A stretch of DNA of 44,409 bases, taken from Bacteroidaceae bacterium (lineage in GTDB: Bacteria > Bacteroidota > Bacteroidia > Bacteroidales > Bacteroidaceae). The notes under the pieces were generated by a model that did not search any database, had not been told where the DNA came from, and saw only the letters and a program-made list of their open reading frames with translations. This document shows positions 38,921 to 44,409 of the stretch, piece after piece. Positions within the stretch are counted from its first letter, which is position 1, and the number at the start of each line of letters is the position of its first letter. The stretch is from contig JAGCNZ010000025.1 of the NCBI GenBank assembly GCA_017645655.1, forward strand, positions 1 through 44,409, written 5' to 3'. The position numbers and the translations under genes are program-made.

Positions 38921-41339
38921 TTACCTCAGCCGTCACGCCGTTGCCCGATGGGCATCGCTGCTCGCCATCACGTTCGTCATGACTGCCTCCGTCGTGCGTC
39001 TTTCCTATAAGGAAGACATCCAGGACTTCCTTCCCTTAGGCGATACAGACAGGCTGCGAATGGCTGTTTATCAGGACATCTCGGGCATGAACCGACTCTT
39101 CGTCGTCTTTGAAAGCACGGGTGATGCAGAGAAGACGACTGAGGCGATTGATTGTTTCGTGAGTTGCGTAGAGGAGAGCGACACGGCTGGCTGGTGTCAA
39201 GACCTGCAAGCGACGTTCGACCTCGAGAGCCTCTCCGAGACTTTAGACTTTGTTTACGCCAACGCGCCGCTCTTCATGACGGGCGACGACTACAGGCGAA
39301 TGGATAGCCTTCTTGCTTTGCCGGAGTACATCGACGCCAAGCTCGAAGACAATCTTAATGCCTTGATGCTCCCTTCGAGCAGTTTCCTGAGCGACAACAT
39401 CGGGCGCGATCCGCTCGGACTTTTTGTTCCTGCTTTGGAGACATTACAGCAATCACAACAGCAGATGCACTTTGAGATGTACGATGGTTACGTCTTCACT
39501 CCCGACATGTCGAAGGCTATCGTGATGCTCTCGTCGCCCTTCGGCAGCAGTGAGACTGCGGGGAACGCCCTACTTATTGCTATGCTCGACGAAGCCATCG
39601 AGAGGATGCAAGCCGATTTTCCTGAGGTAAAGGCACACGTCGTTGGTGGTCCTCAGGTTGCTGTGGGCAATGCAAAGCAGATTCTTCGCGACAGTATCTT
39701 GGCTGTTTGCCTGGCTGCGATTCTCATCCTGGCATTGTTGCTCTATGCTTTTCGCAGGTTCCGGGACATCGTGCTCATTGCCATGTCGGTTCTTTGGGGC
39801 TGGCTCTTCGCCCTTGGCGGCATGGCGTTGGTGCACGACAACGTGTCGATGATTGTCGTCGGCATCTCGAGTATCATCATCGGAATTGCTGTCAACTATC
39901 CTCTCCACCTCATCAGTCACGTACAGCATCAGCCGGATATCCGTCAAGCTTTGCGTGAGATAACGACGCCTCTCCTTGTGGGCAACGTCACAACAGTCGG
40001 TGCTTTCCTTGCCTTGGTGCCGCTTAAGTCGATTGCCCTACGCGACCTCGGACTCTTTGCATCCTTCCTCCTCATTGGCACGATACTCTTCGTGCTGGTT
40101 TGGTTGCCACACATGAAAGTGAAAAGTGAAAAGTTAAAAGTGAAAAATAATAATGCCGACCTCCTTTCCCGCCTTGCCTCCGTGCAGATTGAGAGGAAGC
40201 GATGGCTGGTCGTCATGGTAGCCTTGCTGACCTTTGTCTTCGGTTTCTTCAGCCTTTCTGTCAAGTTTGATTCCGATGTGTCGAACATCAACTACATGAC
40301 CGAGACGCAGAAAACCGACATGAACTACTTCCAAAAACTCTTCGAGGAAGACGGTTCGCAAGACAACATATCGCTTTATCTCATGTCCTCAGCCTCGGAT
40401 TTCGATGCTGCGCTTGCTGGCTCGGAAGCACATCAGGCTGTAATTGACTCGCTTATTAGCGCAGGTCTGATTGCGAGCCATCAAGGTGTTGGCCGCTTCC
40501 TGCCCTCGCCGGAGGAGCAGACGAAGCGCATCGAGCGGTGGAACGCATGGCGTGAGAGCCATCCAGAACTCCTTAATCAATTGAATGAGAAGGCAGCCAA
40601 GCATGGCTTCTCGGCAGATGCTTTCAGCGACTTTGCCGACATTCTGCTGTCGGAGCACCAAGTCGAGTCGTTCGACTTCTTCAGTCCCCTGACCTCTAAA
40701 ACCCTTGCCGGCAACGTCTCGCAGGCAGGAGGAAAGGGAAACGTCACGATAGTCGAGACGATTTCTGTCAGGAAGAAAGACCTCGAGCAGGTCAAGAAAG
40801 CCCTACCCGACGCCTTTGATATTGCCTCACTTCACTCGTCTGTGGCGGATGCTCTCACCAGCGATTTCAACTACGTCGGCTGGGCATGTTCGCTGATAGT
40901 CTTCGTCTTCCTTTGGCTTTCCTTCCGCCGCATCGAACTTGCCATCATTTCGTTCATCCCGATGGCGGTCAGCTGGATATGGATTCTGGGCATCATGTCC
41001 ATGCTTGGCATCGAGTTCAACATCGTGAACATCATCCTTGCGACGTTCATCTTCGGACAGGGCGACGACTACACCATCTTTATGACTGAGGGCTGCATCT
41101 CAGAGTACATACACGGCAAGCCCATTCTCGCTCCCTACAAACGCAGCATTATCCTGTCGGCGCTCATCATGTTCATCGGCATCGGCACACTCATCTTCGC
41201 CCGCCATCCTGCCCTGCATTCGCTGGCGGAGGTCACCATCATCGGCATGTTCTCTGTCGTGCTGATGGCATATCTCATTCCGCCTCTGCTCTTCAAATGG
41301 ATGATGAAGCGATTCCCAAAACGATTTGAAAACCTATAA
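38901..41339 (+). CDS. MMPL/RND family exporter
   Basis: An 812-residue inner-membrane transporter with the two-fold MMPL layout: helix 1 (about residues 14-34), a periplasmic domain (about 35-260), five helices (about 262-410), helix 7 (about 435-455), a second periplasmic domain and five final helices (about 665-800). IGIAVNYPLHLISH in the first half and FGQGDDYTIFMTEG in the second hold the charged residues of the proton relay. A heptamer array (40112-40153) inserts a Lys-rich segment at the cytoplasmic linker. Such exporters are standard in aryl-polyene clusters and probably move the lipid product outward. The start overlaps the upstream gene by 20 bases. Confidence 0.9.
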   Translation: MITKIFDYLSRHAVARWASLLAITFVMTASVVRLSYKEDIQDFLPLGDTDRLRMAVYQDISGMNRLFVVFESTGDAEKTTEAIDCFVSCVEESDTAGWCQDLQATFDLESLSETLDFVYANAPLFMTGDDYRRMDSLLALPEYIDAKLEDNLNALMLPSSSFLSDNIGRDPLGLFVPALETLQQSQQQMHFEMYDGYVFTPDMSKAIVMLSSPFGSSETAGNALLIAMLDEAIERMQADFPEVKAHVVGGPQVAVGNAKQILRDSILAVCLAAILILALLLYAFRRFRDIVLIAMSVLWGWLFALGGMALVHDNVSMIVVGISSIIIGIAVNYPLHLISHVQHQPDIRQALREITTPLLVGNVTTVGAFLALVPLKSIALRDLGLFASFLLIGTILFVLVWLPHMKVKSEKLKVKNNNADLLSRLASVQIERKRWLVVMVALLTFVFGFFSLSVKFDSDVSNINYMTETQKTDMNYFQKLFEEDGSQDNISLYLMSSASDFDAALAGSEAHQAVIDSLISAGLIASHQGVGRFLPSPEEQTKRIERWNAWRESHPELLNQLNEKAAKHGFSADAFSDFADILLSEHQVESFDFFSPLTSKTLAGNVSQAGGKGNVTIVETISVRKKDLEQVKKALPDAFDIASLHSSVADALTSDFNYVGWACSLIVFVFLWLSFRRIELAIISFIPMAVSWIWILGIMSMLGIEFNIVNIILATFIFGQGDDYTIFMTEGCISEYIHGKPILAPYKRSIILSALIMFIGIGTLIFARHPALHSLAEVTIIGMFSVVLMAYLIPPLLFKWMMKRFPKRFENL
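40112..40153. repeat. Heptamer array in the exporter gene
   Basis: Units CATGAAA, GTGAAAA, GTGAAAA, GTTAAAA, GTGAAAA, ATAATAA: 42 bases, in frame, encoding HMKVKSEKLKVKNNN between helices. Confidence 0.75.
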
Positions 41340-41342
41340 GAT

Positions 41343-41570
41343 ATGAAAGAACACATCATTGAACTGCTCAGCAGCGCCCTTCCGATGGTCAATCTCGAGT
41401 CGGACTTCCTGTTCAGCGAACTCGACTCGCTCGGCGTAACCACCATCCTGATGCTCCTCTCCGAGGAATATGGCATCGAGCTGGAGGCAAAGGACGCTAC
41501 GCCGAAGAACCTCAAAACCATCGATTCCATCGTCAGAATGGTGGAAGAAAAGTTGGAGAAAAAGGCTTAG
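41343..41570 (+). CDS. Acyl carrier protein 3
   Basis: A 75-residue carrier protein with the attachment serine S29 in FSELDSLGVTTILMLL. It follows the exporter by three bases and precedes the AMP-dependent ligase, its likely loading partner, after a 209-base gap filled by array D. Confidence 0.9.
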   Translation: MKEHIIELLSSALPMVNLESDFLFSELDSLGVTTILMLLSEEYGIELEAKDATPKNLKTIDSIVRMVEEKLEKKA

Positions 41571-41603
41571 TGACCAGACAACGCACGGTGCGATGAAAAA
41601 CAT

Positions 41604-41696
41604 CACGTGGGTAAGTTGAAATTATCACGTGGGTAAAATGAATTTATCACGTGGAATATTTCAAATATCACGTGGGTAAAATGAAAACATCACGTG
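41604..41696. repeat. 22-bp-periodic CACGTG array D, before the ligase gene
   Basis: Perfect CACGTG at 41604, 41626, 41648, 41669 and 41691 (steps 22, 22, 21, 22). Spacers in order: GGTAAGTTGAAATTAT, GGTAAAATGAATTTAT, GAATATTTCAAATAT, GGTAAAATGAAAACAT. The last three have near-identical counterparts in array C, read on the opposite strand and in the opposite order. Confidence 0.88.
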
Positions 41697-41779
41697 CCGC
41701 GTTTTCGAACCTCGGCAGGAGAGTCCGACTTCGCACCGTTGCAAAAGAGAAAACCAGAAACAGATAAACGAGAATTGAG

Positions 41780-43165
41780 ATGCTGAATTTAGAGGAACAA
41801 GTCAAGCTCTTTTCCGAGCAGACGCCCGACAAGCCGGCAGTCATTTGCCAAGGCAGGACGCTCTCCTACTCGGCTCTCTGGCAGGCTGTCCGAGAGAAAG
41901 CAGGAAGCCTGAAAGCCGACGGACTCACGGACGGGCAGCCATATGTGTTCATGACGACGCAGGACGAGAGCTTCATCGTGACCTACCTGGCCGTACATCT
42001 CTGCGGAGCCATAGCCGTTCCCCTCGAAGCCTCGACACCCGTCGAACGCCAGCAGCAAATCCGCGACGAGCTAAATGGCCCAAACACCTTAGCTTCCTTC
42101 AACGGGAATGAAATGGTAAATGGTCAACGCTCAATGGTAAATGGCAAATGGTCAAATGATAAATGCTCTGACATTCTCTATACTACAGGCACGACCGGCA
42201 AGGCAAAAGGCGTGATGATATCAGCCAGAACTTGGAGCGCCAATGCCGAAAACCTCATCGACAGGCTGGGGTTCACGTCCGAGCAGCTCTTCATCATCTG
42301 CGGTCCCCTCAACCATCTCGGCAGCCTCTCCAAGATATATCCGACGCTCATGACTGGCGGCACATTATATCTGATGCAGAGCCTCAAGGACCTGGGCGCC
42401 TTCTTCTCAGTCTTCGAACTGCCCTTCACGAAGTTCGCCACATTCCTTGTGCCCTCGAGCATCAGGATGCTGCTGCAGTTTGCCCCAAACGAATTGGCTG
42501 CCGTAGCCAGCAAAATCGACTTCATCGAAACAGGTGCCGCAGCCATCTCACAAAGCGACATGGAACTCCTCTGCCAGACACTCCCCCACTCTCGCCTTTT
42601 CAACACCTACGCATCCACCGAGACGGGCATCGTCTGCAGCTATGAATTCAGCAAGTACGGCTGCGTGCCCGGACTCCTGGGAAAGCCAATGAAACATTCC
42701 TCAGTACGCATCGACAGAGATGGCAGAGTGATTTGTTCGGGCCAGACCCTCATGTCGGGCTACGCAGGCGCTCCCGAACTGACCGCACAAGTCCTGATAA
42801 ATGGGGAGATTCATACTTCCGACATAGGCACTCTCGATGCCGACGGCATGCTGCATCTGCAGGGACGACAGGACGATGTCATCAATGTGGGAGGCTACAA
42901 GGTGAATCCCTTGGAAGTGGAGGACGCGGTAAGTGGATTCGAACCTATCGCCGACTGCATCTGCATCCCTGCCCGCCACATCCTCCTCGGCACAGTGCCC
43001 AAACTCCTTTATGTGCCCAAACAAGGCAAAGACGTGAAGCCCAAAGACATTGCAGACTTCCTAAAAGGACGACTCGAAAACTACAAAATACCTCTCCTCT
43101 ATGAGGTCGTCGATGCAATCAAGCGCACATACAACGGCAAACTCGACAGGAAAGCATATAAATAA
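41780..43165 (+). CDS. AMP-dependent acyl/aryl ligase
   Basis: A 461-residue adenylate-forming enzyme with the core motifs LYTTGTTGKAKG (A3, residues 133-144), NTYASTETG (A5), TSDIGTLDADG (A7), GRQDDVINVGGYKVNPLEVE (A8) and the catalytic lysine in YNGKLDRKAY (A10). In aryl-polyene pathways the equivalent enzyme loads a hydroxylated aromatic starter acid onto a carrier protein. Eight degenerate ATGGTAA-type heptamers (42113-42168) insert about 18 residues (EMVNGQRSMVNGKWSN) just before A3, shortening the spacing to the phosphate loop unusually. Last gene of the cluster, followed by a hairpin. Confidence 0.9.
   Translation: MLNLEEQVKLFSEQTPDKPAVICQGRTLSYSALWQAVREKAGSLKADGLTDGQPYVFMTTQDESFIVTYLAVHLCGAIAVPLEASTPVERQQQIRDELNGPNTLASFNGNEMVNGQRSMVNGKWSNDKCSDILYTTGTTGKAKGVMISARTWSANAENLIDRLGFTSEQLFIICGPLNHLGSLSKIYPTLMTGGTLYLMQSLKDLGAFFSVFELPFTKFATFLVPSSIRMLLQFAPNELAAVASKIDFIETGAAAISQSDMELLCQTLPHSRLFNTYASTETGIVCSYEFSKYGCVPGLLGKPMKHSSVRIDRDGRVICSGQTLMSGYAGAPELTAQVLINGEIHTSDIGTLDADGMLHLQGRQDDVINVGGYKVNPLEVEDAVSGFEPIADCICIPARHILLGTVPKLLYVPKQGKDVKPKDIADFLKGRLENYKIPLLYEVVDAIKRTYNGKLDRKAYK
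42113..42168. repeat. Heptamer array in the ligase gene
   Basis: Eight units: ATGGTAA, ATGGTCA, ACGCTCA, ATGGTAA, ATGGCAA, ATGGTCA, AATGATA, AATGCTC. The longest array in the window, 56 bases. Confidence 0.85.
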
Positions 43166-43196
43166 ATAGAGGAACTGACTTGACAGTTCCTCTATT
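43165..43196. terminator. Hairpin between the cluster and the tRNA genes
   Basis: Thirteen-pair stem, AATAGAGGAACTG (43165-43177) with CAGTTCCTCTATT (43184-43196), loop ACTTGA. The T tract is weak on both strands, so it is a probable shared terminator for convergent transcripts. Confidence 0.7.
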
Positions 43197-43198
43197 GT

Positions 43199-43282
43199 TG
43201 GTGCCCAGAACAGGAATCGAACCTGCACGCCTCGCGGCACGCGCACCTGAAACGCGCGCGTCTACCATTCCGCCACCTGGGC
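43199..43282 (-). tRNA. tRNA-Leu (anticodon CAG)
   Basis: Minus-strand type II tRNA beginning GCCCAGGTGGCGGAATGG; anticodon stem CGCGT/GCGCG around loop TTCAGGT gives CAG; long variable arm TGCCGCGAGGCGTG. CCA is encoded (43199-43201), unlike its two neighbours. Confidence 0.92.
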
Positions 43283-43326
43283 AAAATAAAACGAGACTCT
43301 GTGCTAAAGCACCTTGAGCTCGTTCG

Positions 43327-43399
43327 AGCGGAAAACGAGACTCGAACTCGCGACCCCAACCTTGGCAAGGTTGTGCTCTACCAACTGAGCTATTTCCGC
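43327..43399 (-). tRNA. tRNA-Gly (anticodon GCC)
   Basis: Minus-strand 73-base tRNA beginning GCGGAAATAGCTCAGTTGG; anticodon stem CAACC/GGTTG around TTGCCAA gives GCC. Acceptor GCGGAAA/TTTCCGC pairs fully; CCA is not encoded. Confidence 0.93.
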
Positions 43400-43410
43400 C
43401 TGACAAAGTG

Positions 43411-43492
43411 TGAAGAGGAGGAGACTCGAACTCCCACGCCTCGCGGCACTACCACCTCAAAGTAGCGCGTCTACCAATTCCGCCACCTCTCC
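43411..43492 (-). tRNA. tRNA-Leu (anticodon GAG)
   Basis: Minus-strand type II tRNA beginning GGAGAGGTGGCGGAATTGG; anticodon loop TTGAGGT gives GAG; variable arm TGCCGCGAGGCGTG is identical to that of tRNA-Leu(CAG). CCA is not encoded. First transcribed of the three. Confidence 0.92.
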
Positions 43493-43570
43493 AACTTCAT
43501 GTTGTCTTTCCAATAATTTAGGCATGCCTTTCGGCGCTGCCAAGTATGCATTTCCTCTGAAACGCGGTTG

Positions 43571-43601
43571 CAAAGGTACAGCTTTTTTTGAAACCTGCAA
43601 A
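43571..43601 (-). promoter_or_regulatory. Promoter of the Leu-Gly-Leu tRNA operon
   Basis: On the minus strand TTTG (43601-43598), 19 bases, then TACCTTTG (43578-43571): a full match to the Bacteroidetes TTTG-N19-TAnnTTTG promoter, 78 bases before the first tRNA. Confidence 0.8.
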
Positions 43602-43711
43602 ACATTCTGCAACTTTTTTCACTTTCTTTTGAAAGAAATCTCCCAAAAGTAGTTATTAATTCGGCAAGAAAGCGTAACTTTACCGCGAAATACTAAATAA
43701 ATGTATGTATC

Positions 43712-44409
43712 ATGAAGTCAATTCAGTTTAAGTATTGGGGCGAGGCTTTGATTCTCGCTCTCGGTCTCTTCCTGGCAGGAGGAGCCATCAGCAAAGGCAT
43801 CGTGAAGTTCAAGGAGATGGACCGCACCGTTACGGCAAAAGGTCTCTCGGAAAAGGAGGTGAAGGCCGACAAGGTTACTTGGCCTCTGAAGTTCAAGGAG
43901 CTCGGCAACGACCCTGCAGAGCTTTATGAAACCATCGCAAAGGACACGCGCACCATCGTGGAGTTCCTGAAAGCTAACGGCATCAACGATGAGGAAATCA
44001 CACAAGCTCCGCCACAAATGGTTGACCAGCAGGCCAACATGAGCTACAGCAACGAGATGGTTCGCTACCGTTACAAAGCAAATTGCGTTGTGACTGTCGT
44101 GAGTAAGAACGTGGACCTCGTGCGCAAACTTGTCAACAAGCAAGCCGACTTGATGCGGCAAGGCGTTACCATTATCGGCAATGAGTACGACGACAATGGA
44201 GACGTGAGCTATGAGTTCACGGGCCTCAACACCATCAAGCCCGAGATGATTGCCGAAGCCACAAAGAATGCCCGCAAGACTGCCGAACGTTTTGCAGAGG
44301 ACTCCAACAGCAAGCTCGGCAAGATTCGTACTGCCGACCAAGGTCAGTTCAGCATCGACGACCGCGACCAGAACACGCCGTGGCTCAAGAATGTCCGCGT
44401 CGTCACGAC
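43712..44409 (+). CDS. SIMPL domain-containing exported protein, 3' end missing
   Basis: Translated by hand from ATG at 43712 and open to the window end (232 complete codons). One hydrophobic N-terminal helix (WGEALILALGLFLAGGAI) is followed by the SIMPL pattern: RTVTAKGLSEKEVKADKV, IVEFLKANGINDEEI, and ATKNARKTAERFAEDSNSKLG. SIMPL (DUF541) proteins are periplasmic or membrane-anchored; their function in Bacteroidetes is unclear. A TAnnTTTA-like word at 43675-43682 may be its promoter. The C-terminus lies outside the window. Confidence 0.85.
   Translation, partial: MKSIQFKYWGEALILALGLFLAGGAISKGIVKFKEMDRTVTAKGLSEKEVKADKVTWPLKFKELGNDPAELYETIAKDTRTIVEFLKANGINDEEITQAPPQMVDQQANMSYSNEMVRYRYKANCVVTVVSKNVDLVRKLVNKQADLMRQGVTIIGNEYDDNGDVSYEFTGLNTIKPEMIAEATKNARKTAERFAEDSNSKLGKIRTADQGQFSIDDRDQNTPWLKNVRVVT

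Noticed and set aside
26596-41696. Insertion-sequence or transposon ends flanking the cluster
   Set aside because: Arrays C and D are opposed, but there is no transposase or target duplication, D lies inside the cluster before its last gene, and similar arrays occur at unrelated places.
43718-44341. Minus-strand open frame of 207 codons
   Set aside because: The plus strand encodes a recognisable SIMPL-domain protein with a signal helix from 43712; the minus frame has no family features.

Overview
The window looks like a chromosomal segment of a Bacteroidales bacterium close to Prevotella. The evidence is the repeated Bacteroidetes-type promoter hexa/octamer TAnnTTTG just upstream of genes, poor use of Shine-Dalgarno sites, a PorQ (type IX secretion) gene, DUF1573 and OmpH paralogues, the GGGtGRT/scaffold pair, and an ExbB-ExbD-ExbD cluster. 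No transposase, integrase, phage gene or CRISPR array was seen.

Layout. (1) 1-1690: an iron-sulfur-scaffold-like gene (5' end cut off) with its GGGtGRT partner, then a strong terminator. (2) 1690-3956: recX and prmC on the minus strand, divergent from ribD. (3) 4104-13372: a long plus-strand envelope operon: lipoprotein, beta-barrel protein, uppS, bamA, three tandem OmpH/Skp-like chaperones, murI, a polyprenol-phosphate-sugar synthase and GtrA. (4) 13741-20157: a minus-strand GT-C-type membrane protein, divergent DUF1573 protein and meaB, then minus-strand porQ-cmk-ispH, whose ispH end overlaps the meaB end antisense. (5) 21130-26481: TonB-like protein, polyprenyl diphosphate synthase, tatD, tRNA-Ser(GGA), then exbB, a four-helix membrane protein and two exbD genes. 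(6) 26912-43165: a single-strand biosynthetic cluster of 15 genes resembling aryl-polyene/flexirubin-type pathways: three ketosynthases (two fused to a chain-length-factor-like domain), three acyl carrier proteins, an O-methyltransferase, three acyltransferase domains (one fused to a GT2 glycosyltransferase), a small membrane transporter, a LolA-like carrier, an alpha/beta hydrolase, an MMPL exporter and an AMP-dependent ligase. No ketoreductase, dehydratase, malonyltransferase or ammonia lyase is present. (7) 43199-44409: tRNA-Leu(CAG), tRNA-Gly(GCC) and tRNA-Leu(GAG) on the minus strand, and the start of a SIMPL-domain gene.

The most unusual layer is non-coding. Three families of very small repeats occur throughout. 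Family 1 is 22-bp-periodic arrays: those built on the palindrome CACGTG lie on both sides of the biosynthetic cluster (26596-26732 and 41604-41696), with diverged relatives at 13575-13690 and 20632-20681, and a differently worded 22-bp array sits at 34235-34322 inside the cluster. Family 2 is seven-base tandem arrays (28-56 bp) found both between genes and in frame inside at least seven genes, where they encode low-complexity insertions such as MVNGQ-like peptides or parts of signal peptides. Family 3 is C/G-rich inverted repeats inserted in frame in a ketosynthase and in the GT-C protein. All homology assignments are from recognition of motifs; no database search was run.
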